Assembly (NCBI GenBank): GCA_030528545.1
Contig: JAUMYR010000005.1
Span: forward strand, 1-59,919
DNA from: Propionibacteriaceae bacterium
Lineage (GTDB): Bacteria; Actinomycetota; Actinomycetes; Propionibacteriales; Propionibacteriaceae
Direction of reading: 5' to 3'
DNA length: 59,919 bases
The stretch's first letter is position 1. Each line of letters starts with the position of its first letter. A program made the position numbers and the translations under genes. Shown piece by piece: positions 1-7,121 of this stretch. The notes under the pieces are model-generated. The model had not been told where the DNA came from, searched no databases, and saw only the letters and a program-made list of their open reading frames with translations.

Positions 1-2
1 AA

Positions 3-932
3 TGGTCCCGCAGCGGTGAGCGATCCGGGCGCCGTAGCGGTGAAAGGACCCACCGCGGTGAGCGCCCTGAGGGCCGAGAACCCAAGGACGGGGAAGGTTT
101 CGGCTCGCGTCCGAGGGCCGCGGGCGGCGAGAAGGGGGCGCGCTCTGGGCGTCCCGCCGACGCCCGCAGGTCAGGAGAAGCGACAGCTCGGGGAAGGTCC
201 GGTTTCCGCGGTGACCGGCATCGTGAGGACGTCGAGTATTCGCGTCCGGGGCTGGCCGCCCGTGCCGATGAGCCACCCACTCCCGAAGATTTCGATGAAT
301 CGCTGTTGCCGCCAGCGGTGAAGGCCGAACTCAAGGGGCTTTCCCGTGAGACGGCCGAGAAGGTGGGGGCCCACCTGATCGCCGCAGGCGAACTGATCGA
401 CGACAACCCAGAACTCGCCTATCGCCACGCCGAGGCCGCCCGTAGGCGTGCAGCTCGGCTGCCGATCGTCCGGGAGGCCGCCGCAGAGGCCGCCTACGCC
501 GCCGGAGAGTACGCCGCCGCCTTGCGTGAGTTCCGTGCGCTGCGCAGGATGCTTGGTTCGGTGGACTACCTCGCTGTGATCGCCGATTGCGAACGAGCTC
601 TCGGGCGCCCCCGTGCCGCCCTTGAGGTGATCCATGAGACCGACCTGGGAGCCCTCTCCGCCGCCCAGCGCATTGAGGTCCTGATCGTGGAGGCAGGCGC
701 GCGCTCCGACCTCGGACAGCAGGAGGAAGCGATCCGGCTGCTGGAAAACGGGATCAGGACCCTGAAAGGCCCACGCCTGGCCCTCGGACGCCTGAGATTC
801 GCCTACGCGGAGTTCCTCATCGCGGCCGGACACCTCGCCAGCGCGAAGGAATGGCTGGAAGCGGTCACGAAGTTCGACCCCGACGACGAGCTCGGGGCCA
901 CCGTCCGTCTCGCTGAACTGAACGAGGGCTGA
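3..932 (+). CDS. TPR-like protein, 5'-partial at window edge
   Basis: This frame is open from base 3 to the stop at 932, so the gene starts left of the window; about 309 residues are visible. The first ~80 are an Arg/Gly/Ser/Glu-rich, probably disordered tail with repeated RSGER-like units. From about residue 85 it becomes a helical TPR-like domain rich in Ala, Arg and Leu (for example EAAYAAGEYAAALREF and YAEFLIAAGHLASAKEWLEA), the type found upstream of a HAD phosphatase and tlyA in many actinobacteria. A TTG at 306 could be read as a start but would cut off an in-frame conserved-looking stretch (EPPTPEDFDESLLPP), so I prefer the long version. Function unknown; the TPR fold suggests protein-protein contacts. 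The downstream HAD gene starts 2 nt after its stop, suggesting an operon. Confidence 0.75.
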   Translation, partial: WSRSGERSGRRSGERTHRGERPEGREPKDGEGFGSRPRAAGGEKGARSGRPADARRSGEATARGRSGFRGDRHREDVEYSRPGLAARADEPPTPEDFDESLLPPAVKAELKGLSRETAEKVGAHLIAAGELIDDNPELAYRHAEAARRRAARLPIVREAAAEAAYAAGEYAAALREFRALRRMLGSVDYLAVIADCERALGRPRAALEVIHETDLGALSAAQRIEVLIVEAGARSDLGQQEEAIRLLENGIRTLKGPRLALGRLRFAYAEFLIAAGHLASAKEWLEAVTKFDPDDELGATVRLAELNEG

Positions 933-934
933 AG

Positions 935-1924
935 ATGCCGCGGCTCATTGATGGCTACGACTGTGCCATGTTCGACCTCGACGGAGTGCTATACCTTGGC
1001 CCCGCGGCGGTACCGGGAGCCGCCGCGGCGGTGGAGGAGTTGCGTCGTGACGGGGTTCGCCTCGGTTATGTCACCAATAACGCCGCACGCACCCCGGCAG
1101 CGGTCGCGGCCCATCTGCGAGAACTCGGCATCCCGGCCGATGTCAGCGATGTCGTGACCTCCTCCCAGGCGGGTGCGCGCATGGTGGCCAGCGAACTGGA
1201 ACCGGGAGCCAAGGTCCTGATCGTCGGGACCCAGGCCCTCGCCGATGAGGTCGCGCGAGTGGGACTCACCCCGGTCTGGTCGAGCGCCGATCAGCCCGAG
1301 GCGGTGATCCAGGGCTATGACCCGGCCATGACCTGGCCGCGCCTGGACGACGCCTGCTACGCGATCCAGGCGGGGGCACGGTGGTTCGCGACCAACACCG
1401 ACGCCAACCGTCCCACCGACCGCGGCCGGGTCCCAGGGGCGGGGGCCCAGATCAACGTGGTCGCGACTAGTGTCCCGGGTGAGCCCCAGGTAGCGGGGAA
1501 GCCCTACCGGCCGCTGATGGAGGAGACCATCGCACGCTTACGGGCGACCCGCCCGATTTTCGTCGGGGACCGGATCGACACCGACATCATCGGGGCATTC
1601 AACGTGGGGATGGACTCGCTGTTCGTGTTTACCGGCACCCATGGGAAGCGAGACCTCCTCGGCGCGCCGCCGCCGGGCCGCCCGACCCACATCGGATTCG
1701 GGCTAGAGGCGCTGCTGGAACCGGCGCGCGAGATCGAGTCCACCGCAACCCAAGCGACATGCAACGCCCAGCGGGTCACCTTGAACCACGGCCAGCTGAA
1801 GCTCGCAACGACCCCTGTCACCAGGACAGAGCAACTCGATGCGCTCTGGGCGCTGCTCCACCTCGCCTGGCGAGACGGCGCCGATGGCTATGAGGCCGCC
1901 GCCCAGTTGGACTTATTGCCGTAA
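935..1924 (+). CDS. HAD-superfamily (NagD-like, subclass IIA) phosphatase
   Basis: A 329-residue soluble hydrolase. HAD motif I is FDLDG at residues 13-17 with both catalytic aspartates. The GYVTNNA motif follows about 30 residues later and gives motif II Thr. A Lys in GKPYRP serves as motif III, and GDRIDTDI gives motif IV. The cap inserted between motifs II and III is the C2 type of NagD, phosphoglycolate and 4-nitrophenyl phosphatases. The C-terminal ~70 residues are a weakly conserved tail. The substrate cannot be read from sequence. Start ATG 935 lies 2 nt after the TPR-protein stop. In mycobacteria the orthologous pair sits directly upstream of tlyA; here about 13 kb of other genes intervenes. 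Confidence 0.85.
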   Translation: MPRLIDGYDCAMFDLDGVLYLGPAAVPGAAAAVEELRRDGVRLGYVTNNAARTPAAVAAHLRELGIPADVSDVVTSSQAGARMVASELEPGAKVLIVGTQALADEVARVGLTPVWSSADQPEAVIQGYDPAMTWPRLDDACYAIQAGARWFATNTDANRPTDRGRVPGAGAQINVVATSVPGEPQVAGKPYRPLMEETIARLRATRPIFVGDRIDTDIIGAFNVGMDSLFVFTGTHGKRDLLGAPPPGRPTHIGFGLEALLEPAREIESTATQATCNAQRVTLNHGQLKLATTPVTRTEQLDALWALLHLAWRDGADGYEAAAQLDLLP

Positions 1925-1929
1925 GCCAC

Positions 1930-1959
1930 TACGCTCATCTCGAACTTGAACACTGTTTA
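1930..1959 (+). promoter_or_regulatory. bioY promoter with BioQ-type operator
   Basis: A possible -10 (TACGCT, 1930-1935) is followed by TTGAACACTGTTTA at 1946-1959. The core at 1947-1959 fits TGAAC-N3-GTTNA, close to the TGAAC-N3-GTTAC motif I recall for the biotin repressor BioQ of Corynebacterium. A perfect version lies between bioQ and bioB at 13408-13422. The site would cover the transcription start, as expected for repression. Confidence 0.65.
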
Positions 1960-1967
1960 GGAGTGAG

Positions 1968-2549
1968 ATGAAGAAGAACGCCGGTGCCAACGTCGCCCTC
2001 GTCGCCGTGTTCGCGGCGCTGATCGCGGCCTTCGCCCTGATGCCGCCGCTGTTCGCCGTGGCTGGCGTGCCGTTCGCGATCCAGCTGGTGATCGTGCTGC
2101 TCGCTCCGCTGGTTCTCGGACCGCGCCAGGGTGCGCTCGCCGCTTTGCTCTACGTCGTCGCCGGAGTCGCCGGGCTACCGGTGTTCGCCGGACAGCGATC
2201 AGGTGTCTCGGTGTTGCTCGGGGTCACCGGCGGCTACCTGGTCGGCTATGTGCTCGGTGCGCTGGTCGTGGGAATCCTCGCCAGCCTGGCGGTCAAGGCG
2301 CGGCCTAAGGCCTGGCTGGAGTTCGCGGGGCTGACGCTGGCCGCGGCTGTGGGCGTGGTCGCCGTGCACGCCTGCGGCGTCGCCGGTCTGATGCTGGCCG
2401 GAAACAAGGGCGCGGGCATGGCCTTCGGGGACGCCGTGATCGCCACCTCCGCCTTCCTCCCGGTCGACTTCGTCAAGGCGGTCCTCGCGGCACTCATCGC
2501 CGGAGCGATCCTCCGGGCCTTCCCCCGCCTGCGGGCCCTGCGCTGGTGA
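1968..2549 (+). CDS. bioY: Biotin ECF transporter substrate-binding subunit BioY
   Basis: A 193-residue integral membrane S-component with five or six hydrophobic helices, starting right after a short cytosolic stretch (MKKNAGANVALVAV). The BioY signature region is present: the PFAIQLVIVLLAPLVLGPRQG stretch and the AGLPVFAG loop, followed by a Gly-rich GGYLVGYVLGALVVG helix. It should capture biotin at the outer face and dock on the BioM-BioN energising module encoded next. The start ATG has a GAGTGAG Shine-Dalgarno 1961-1967. Length matches the family. The stop lies 1 nt before the bioM start, so the three genes are probably one transcript. An upstream BioQ-type operator suggests repression when biotin is plentiful. 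Confidence 0.93.
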   Translation: MKKNAGANVALVAVFAALIAAFALMPPLFAVAGVPFAIQLVIVLLAPLVLGPRQGALAALLYVVAGVAGLPVFAGQRSGVSVLLGVTGGYLVGYVLGALVVGILASLAVKARPKAWLEFAGLTLAAAVGVVAVHACGVAGLMLAGNKGAGMAFGDAVIATSAFLPVDFVKAVLAALIAGAILRAFPRLRALRW

Positions 2550-2550
2550 C

Positions 2551-3249
2551 ATGATCGTCCTGGAAGGAGTCCGGGTCGAGGTCGACGACCTCGCGGCGTC
2601 CGAACCGGGAGCGACCAAGGTGCTCCTCGACGGCCTGGACCTGGAACTGTCCCAACAGCGAATCGCGCTCATCGGCGCTAATGGCTCAGGTAAATCGACT
2701 CTTCTGAAGCTGCTCAACGGCCTGATCCTGCCGAGTACGGGCAGCGTGCGAGTGAATGGGATCGATACCCGTCAAGGCCGGAAGGTCCGACGCCATGTCG
2801 GCTACGTGTTCACCGACCCCCTGGCCCAGCTGGTCATGTCCACCCCACTCGACGATGTGGAACTCAGCCTGCGATCCTCCATCAAGAACCGTGCGCAACG
2901 CCGGGCCGCTGCCATGGCGATCCTTGAGGAGCGGGGGCTCGCGCGGCTCGCTCACCAGAGCATCTATGACCTTTCGGGAGGGGAGCGCCAGCTGGTTTCT
3001 CTGGCCACGGTGCTGGCCGTGCGGCCCGAGATCGTCGTGGCCGACGAACCGACGACGCTGCTCGACCTGAGGAACCGGCAGATGCTGCGCGCGGCCTTCG
3101 CGGGCCTGAGTCAGCAGCTAATCGTCTCCACCCACGACCTGGAACTCGCCGCGGACGCCGACCGGGTGCTCCTGGTCAGCGCCGGAGGCATCCTCGCCGA
3201 TGGAGACCCCGGAGAGGTCATCGCCCACTACCGGGAGCGGATGGCATGA
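2551..3249 (+). CDS. bioM: Biotin ECF transporter ATPase BioM
   Basis: A 232-residue ABC ATPase. Walker A is GANGSGKST at residues 42-50, the Q-loop lies in YVFTDPLAQL, the signature is LSGGERQ, Walker B is EIVVADEPT, and the switch His is in VSTHDLEL. It powers the ECF complex by driving toppling of the BioY subunit. It sits between bioY and bioN, starts 1 nt after the bioY stop, and overlaps bioN by 4 nt (ATGA). Gene order bioY-bioM-bioN and the upstream BioQ-type site support a dedicated biotin function over a shared ECF module; a shared role with other S-components cannot be excluded. Confidence 0.9.
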   Translation: MIVLEGVRVEVDDLAASEPGATKVLLDGLDLELSQQRIALIGANGSGKSTLLKLLNGLILPSTGSVRVNGIDTRQGRKVRRHVGYVFTDPLAQLVMSTPLDDVELSLRSSIKNRAQRRAAAMAILEERGLARLAHQSIYDLSGGERQLVSLATVLAVRPEIVVADEPTTLLDLRNRQMLRAAFAGLSQQLIVSTHDLELAADADRVLLVSAGGILADGDPGEVIAHYRERMA

Positions 3250-3890
3250 ACGCCCATGTGCGGCTGTTCGGGATCTACCTTCCGGGCAAGAGCTGGGTGC
3301 ACCGTTGGCCGGTCTGGCTGAAATACCTCATCATGTTCGGTTTCGGCATTCTGCCCTTCCTGGCGGGACAGCTATGGCTAAGCCTCTTCGCGCTGGCCAT
3401 GTCCGTGGTGTTGCTGCTCGTCGGGGCCCGGCTCCCCGTCGGAGCGAGCCTGAGACTGGCCTGGGCCTTCTGGCTGATGATGGGGCTCCTCGTCCTTTAT
3501 CACACCCTCGCGACCAGCTGGCACAACGGCATGATCTATCTCATCAACGTCATCGCCGCGATCTATCTCGCGCGTCTGGTCACGATGACCACACCGGTCG
3601 CCGATCTCATGGATGCCATCGCCTATGCCGCGCGTCCGCTGCGGCTAATCGGGGTGGACCCCGAGAGAGTGGCCCTAGCCCTCGCACTCATGTGGCGCAG
3701 CATCCCCTACCTGGTCGGTTCCATCGCTGATGTGCGTGACGCCGCACGGGCGCGGGGCCTCGAAAGATCCGCGCTGAGGTTCGTGCTGCCGGTCATCGTG
3801 AACGCCGTCGGGTACGGGCTCCAGACCGGTGATGCCCTGCGAGCGCGGGGGCTCGACGATCATCGCGAAGAGGCGAATCGGCGCCATTGA
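3246..3890 (+). CDS. bioN: Biotin ECF transporter transmembrane subunit BioN
   Basis: A 214-residue T-component (EcfT/CbiQ family) with about four or five membrane helices. Two Ala-Arg-Gly coupling motifs, ARARGLE and ALRARGLDD near the C-terminus, are the family's hallmark contacts to the ATPase dimer. ATG 3246 overlaps the bioM stop by 4 nt, indicating translational coupling. It completes the biotin uptake system together with BioY and BioM. It ends 50 nt before a TPP riboswitch that starts a separate unit. Confidence 0.9.
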   Translation: MNAHVRLFGIYLPGKSWVHRWPVWLKYLIMFGFGILPFLAGQLWLSLFALAMSVVLLLVGARLPVGASLRLAWAFWLMMGLLVLYHTLATSWHNGMIYLINVIAAIYLARLVTMTTPVADLMDAIAYAARPLRLIGVDPERVALALALMWRSIPYLVGSIADVRDAARARGLERSALRFVLPVIVNAVGYGLQTGDALRARGLDDHREEANRRH

Positions 3891-3937
3891 ACCCATCGGT
3901 TCGTGACGGCGAAGGGCCGCGCAGTAGAGTGTCGTGC

Positions 3938-4025
3938 GTCCCACGGGAGCCCTGGGCAAGGGCTGAGAACAGGCTGAGGCTGCCTGGACCGTCTGAACCT
4001 GTCCGGATCATACCGACGAAGGAAG
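3938..4025 (+). promoter_or_regulatory. TPP riboswitch (THI element) 1
   Basis: The RNA contains the conserved thi-box pieces in order: GGGCTGAGA at 3960-3968, TGAACCTG at 3994-4001, then TCCGGATCATACCGACGAAGG. The 3' arm runs into the GAAGGAAGG Shine-Dalgarno of the MFS gene (GTG 4034), so ligand binding probably blocks translation initiation. It should control the MFS carrier, thiM and thiE genes that follow. Confidence 0.93.
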
Positions 4026-4033
4026 GAACCCCG

Positions 4034-5329
4034 GTGCATAAGAACGCGATGCCCGCCGACGGACGTGCGGCGATCAGAGGCGGAATCGTTGGTAACTACG
4101 TGGATCAGATCCACATCTTCTTGCCGGTCACGGCGCTGGCTCCCGCGCTCGGCACCCTGGCTGGTCCTCACGCGGCCGTCAGCACAGGAGTCTTCGTCAT
4201 CATCGCGACCCTTCTCGGACGCCCGATCGGCGCGATGGTGTTTGGGCTGATCGCGGATCGGGTGGGACGCACCGTCACCACCAAGGTCGCTATTGCGGGC
4301 ACCGCGGCCTGCACCGCCGGGATCGCGGCGATGCCGACGCACGCCGCGATCGGCGCGTGGGCGATCGCGCTCGTCATCGTGCTGCGCTTCCTGGGCGGTG
4401 CTTTCCTCGCAGGTGAATACACCTCGGCGATCCCGCTGGCCATGGAATGGTCCAAGCCGCGGTCTCGGGGGCTGGTTTCAGGGCTCATCATGTCGATGGC
4501 CCCGCTGGCCCAGGGGACCATCGCGCTGGTGACCGTGCTGTGGCTGATCGGCGTCGGCCCCGCCTCCTACGCCGCCTGGGGGTGGCGAGTCTCCTTCGCG
4601 GCCGGGGCGATCGCATCGGTCGTCGTGCTGTTCTACTACGCCCGCCGGGTGAAGGACGCCCCGGTCTTCGTTCCCAACCGGGCCGGTGGGCCGCGGCTGT
4701 GGGCTCTGCTCGCGGGGCGGCATGCCCGGTCCTTCTGGCAGATGTTCGGGCTCATGACCGGGCTGTGGTTCATGACCAACATGGTGGTCATCCAGCTCAC
4801 CCTCAGGCTGGCGACCGATGTCGGACTTGTCGCTCACGACGTGTCCTGGGTCATGCTGGCGGCCTCCGTGGCACAGGCGGTGTTCATGGCCATCGCGGGC
4901 CATCTCTCGACATGGCTAGGACGACGCCGGCTATTCGTCCTGTGGGGGCTCGGAGCGGCCCTGCTGGGCCCGGTGTTGTGGGGACTGATCCTCAGCGGTG
5001 GTCCGGCCTGGCAGCTGGCGGTGCTCGCCGGGCTCCTCCACGTGGTAACCGTCTGTGCCTATGGGCCGATCGGCGCCTATCTCAACGAGGGATTCCCCAC
5101 GGCCATCCGGGCCACCGGCTATGGGACGGCCTACAGCCTGTCGATCGTGATCCCAGCGCTGCACCCCTTCTACCTGCCGCTGCTGGAATCGTGGTTCGGG
5201 CGATCCGCGGCACCCATGCTGCTGATCGCTCTGGGCGGGTTGCTCGTCGCTGGGTGCGCGATGGCTGGCCCGCGGCTGTCGCCCCGAGAACTGGACGCGG
5301 GCCTGGACGCTGTGGCGGCGCGGGCATGA
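4034..5329 (+). CDS. MFS carrier under TPP riboswitch, probable thiamine or precursor uptake
   Basis: A 431-residue, 12-helix major facilitator protein resembling the metabolite:H+ symporter group. A loop 2-3 motif is visible (GLIADRVGRTV) along with a GEYTSAIPLAMEW helix. Start GTG 4034 is chosen because a GAAGGAAGG ribosome site formed by the riboswitch 3' arm lies about 7 nt upstream; longer readings would translate the riboswitch. It overlaps the next gene, thiM, by 4 nt (ATGA) and is followed by thiE, so the cargo is probably thiamine, hydroxyethylthiazole or hydroxymethylpyrimidine. The ThiM partner makes the thiazole alcohol a reasonable guess, but the cargo is inference from context only. 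Confidence 0.82.
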   Translation: MHKNAMPADGRAAIRGGIVGNYVDQIHIFLPVTALAPALGTLAGPHAAVSTGVFVIIATLLGRPIGAMVFGLIADRVGRTVTTKVAIAGTAACTAGIAAMPTHAAIGAWAIALVIVLRFLGGAFLAGEYTSAIPLAMEWSKPRSRGLVSGLIMSMAPLAQGTIALVTVLWLIGVGPASYAAWGWRVSFAAGAIASVVVLFYYARRVKDAPVFVPNRAGGPRLWALLAGRHARSFWQMFGLMTGLWFMTNMVVIQLTLRLATDVGLVAHDVSWVMLAASVAQAVFMAIAGHLSTWLGRRRLFVLWGLGAALLGPVLWGLILSGGPAWQLAVLAGLLHVVTVCAYGPIGAYLNEGFPTAIRATGYGTAYSLSIVIPALHPFYLPLLESWFGRSAAPMLLIALGGLLVAGCAMAGPRLSPRELDAGLDAVAARA

Positions 5330-6102
5330 TCGCGGAGATCGTCTCGCGGGTTCGCGGCCGCGCGCCACTGGTGCACTGCCTGAGCGCGACGGTGTCCATG
5401 GGTATCGTCGCCGATGGCCTGCTTTCGGCGGGGGCGCGCCCGATGATGACCGAAACAGCCGAAGAGGCTCCGACCCTTGTCAGGCTGGCAGATGCGCTGC
5501 TGGTGAACCTGGGGACCTTGAGCACCGACGGGTTGGCAGGCATCCCGCCGACCGTGGAAGCTTGCCAGGTGCCGTGGGTGCTCGACCCGGCGGCGGTCGG
5601 TCCGACCCGCGTCCGGCGGGATCTGGCTTTCTCACTGCTCCACCGCGGACCCTCGGTCGTGCGGGCCAATGCCTCGGAGGTGCTCGTGCTGGCCGGGGGA
5701 GGCCCCGGAGGGCGGGGCCCGGACGCGACCGATGCCACCGACGCCGCGGTTGAGGCCGCGCTGAGCCTCGCGGCTGACACGGGAAGCGTGGTCGCGGTCT
5801 CTGGTGCTACCGACCAGCTGGTGAGCCCGGCAGGAGACCGGGTCGCACTGGCCAACGGCTCCCCACTGTTGCCGCTGGTCGTGGGCACGGGTTGCCTGCT
5901 CGGTGCGCTCACGGCCGCCTGCTGTGCCGTGGCCGAGCCCTGGGAGGCCGCCATCAGCGCCACCTCGTGGCTCAACGTCGCGGCCGAGCGAGCCGCGAGT
6001 GAGGCCCGGGGACCCGCCAGCTTCCGGCTGCGACTGATCGACGAGTTGCACTGTATTCAGCCTGAACACATCGAGGAAGGTACGCGCTTCATATGGATCT
6101 GA
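5326..6102 (+). CDS. thiM: Divergent hydroxyethylthiazole kinase-like protein (ThiM paralogue 1)
   Basis: A 258-residue ribokinase-fold protein of the ThiM family. It should phosphorylate 4-methyl-5-hydroxyethylthiazole. Family features present are LVNLGTLS, WVLDPAAVG, VVRANASEV and VVGTGCLLGALTA with the GTGC motif near the active site. The N-terminal substrate motif usually reading CITN (as in the second copy at 18852) is CLSA here, so the conserved Asn is absent. A Gly-rich insert (AGGGPGGRGPDATDATDA) lies mid-protein. The start ATG 5326 overlaps the MFS stop, and a longer upstream reading would run inside the MFS gene. Substrate preference may differ from canonical ThiM; family assignment is secure. 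Confidence 0.82.
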   Translation: MIAEIVSRVRGRAPLVHCLSATVSMGIVADGLLSAGARPMMTETAEEAPTLVRLADALLVNLGTLSTDGLAGIPPTVEACQVPWVLDPAAVGPTRVRRDLAFSLLHRGPSVVRANASEVLVLAGGGPGGRGPDATDATDAAVEAALSLAADTGSVVAVSGATDQLVSPAGDRVALANGSPLLPLVVGTGCLLGALTAACCAVAEPWEAAISATSWLNVAAERAASEARGPASFRLRLIDELHCIQPEHIEEGTRFIWI

Positions 6103-6755
6103 GGCTCTATCTGGTCACCTCGGGCACCTCGGAACGCACTGTCGAGGTGGCCGCCGCCGTCGCCTCGGCCGGGGCCGGGATGATCCAGGTGAGGGCGAAA
6201 GACGCCAGCGAGGCCGAACTCGCCATGATCGGTACCCGGGTGGCGCGCGCGGTCCAGGCCAGGCACCCCCAGACCAGGGTCGTGATCGATGACAACGTCG
6301 AGGTCGCGGCCTTTCTGATGCGTGCCGGGGAACATGTACACGGCGTGCATCTGGGGCAAGATGACATGCCGGTGGCCGAGGCCCGCCGAAGGCTCGGGCC
6401 AGGGGCGATCATCGGTCTCACCACCGGGACACTGGAACTCGTCCACGCTGCCAACCAGGTCGCGGAACTGGTGGACTATCTCGGGGCGGGACCATTCCGG
6501 CTCACCCCGACGAAAGACTCCGGGCGTCCACCGCTCGGATTCGAGGGCTACCCGGCGCTGGTCGCGGCGACTCCGATACCGATTGTCGCCATCGGCGACG
6601 TGACGGTCGCAGACGTCGAAGGGCTCGCGCGCACGGGCGTCGCCGGGGTCTGCATGGTGCGGCATCTGATGGAGGCACCCGACCCAAGAGCCCGGGCACA
6701 GGCGGCGCTGGCCGCTTTCGGACGGGCGAGGCTCGGAGGCACACCTCTGGACTGA
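6093..6755 (+). CDS. thiE: Thiamine-phosphate synthase (ThiE paralogue 1)
   Basis: A 220-residue TIM-barrel protein. ThiE joins hydroxymethylpyrimidine diphosphate with thiazole phosphate. Motifs visible are MIQVRAKDAS (strand 2 phosphate-binding Arg and Lys), VVIDDN in place of the usual LIND(R), HGVHLGQDDMPV, YLGAGPFRLTPTKDS with the conserved TxTK, and IVAIGDVT. These keep the main diphosphate and pyrimidine contacts. The start overlaps thiM by 10 nt, with GAGGAAGG upstream at 6073-6080. It is the last gene of the riboswitch-led unit. With thiM it would turn imported thiazole into thiamine phosphate, provided a pyrimidine diphosphate source such as the ThiD at 20260. Confidence 0.88.
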   Translation: MDLRLYLVTSGTSERTVEVAAAVASAGAGMIQVRAKDASEAELAMIGTRVARAVQARHPQTRVVIDDNVEVAAFLMRAGEHVHGVHLGQDDMPVAEARRRLGPGAIIGLTTGTLELVHAANQVAELVDYLGAGPFRLTPTKDSGRPPLGFEGYPALVAATPIPIVAIGDVTVADVEGLARTGVAGVCMVRHLMEAPDPRARAQAALAAFGRARLGGTPLD

Positions 6756-6990
6756 GATCCGCTGAGGCCTTCCGGGGGCGTGCCGCTTCCCCGCGCCAGA
6801 AACCTACCGGGGCAAGGGCGGTGAACCAGGCCAGGGCGTGGGCTCAGCACGCCGGTGCTGGCGATAGTTCCGGCGGTCACCAGATGGTGCTACCTCCTCC
6901 GGGATCGTCCCCGCCACTAGAGACCGGACCAATGTCCGATGCTCCCCGGCGGATCGGGCCTCGGTCCGGTGGCGGGTGGGATCGGGTGAG

Positions 6991-7119
6991 CTAGTGCCCG
7001 ATAAACAATTGCGCGGCCTTGAGCGCCGTGTTCCACAGCCCATAGCCGAGGAGCAGGCTCACGAATGCCCAGGCGGCGATGATGGCGAATGGGCTGGTCG
7101 GTTTGGTTGAGGCGGTCAT
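6991..7119 (-). CDS. 42-residue MFS transporter small subunit
   Basis: A short leftward gene, start ATG at 7119-7117 and stop at 6993-6991. The protein begins MTASTKPTSPFAII and has one hydrophobic helix (IIAAWAFVSLLLGYGLW) followed by an amphipathic tail (NTALKAAQLFIGH). A GGAGA ribosome site lies just upstream, and the start is only 2 nt after the stop of the OFA-family carrier. Tiny single-helix proteins of this shape are found next to OFA carriers and are annotated as MFS transporter small subunits (recalled, not searched). It probably binds or stabilises the carrier. Size and spacing argue for a real gene, and the 235-nt stretch beyond it (6756-6990) holds nothing else I recognise. Confidence 0.72.
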   Translation of the reverse strand: MTASTKPTSPFAIIAAWAFVSLLLGYGLWNTALKAAQLFIGH

Positions 7120-7121
7120 GT

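Noticed and set aside
4447..5325. N-terminal extension of the first thiM
   Set aside because: It runs inside the MFS gene in another frame and is Arg/Gly-rich; the ThiM homology starts at ATG 5326.
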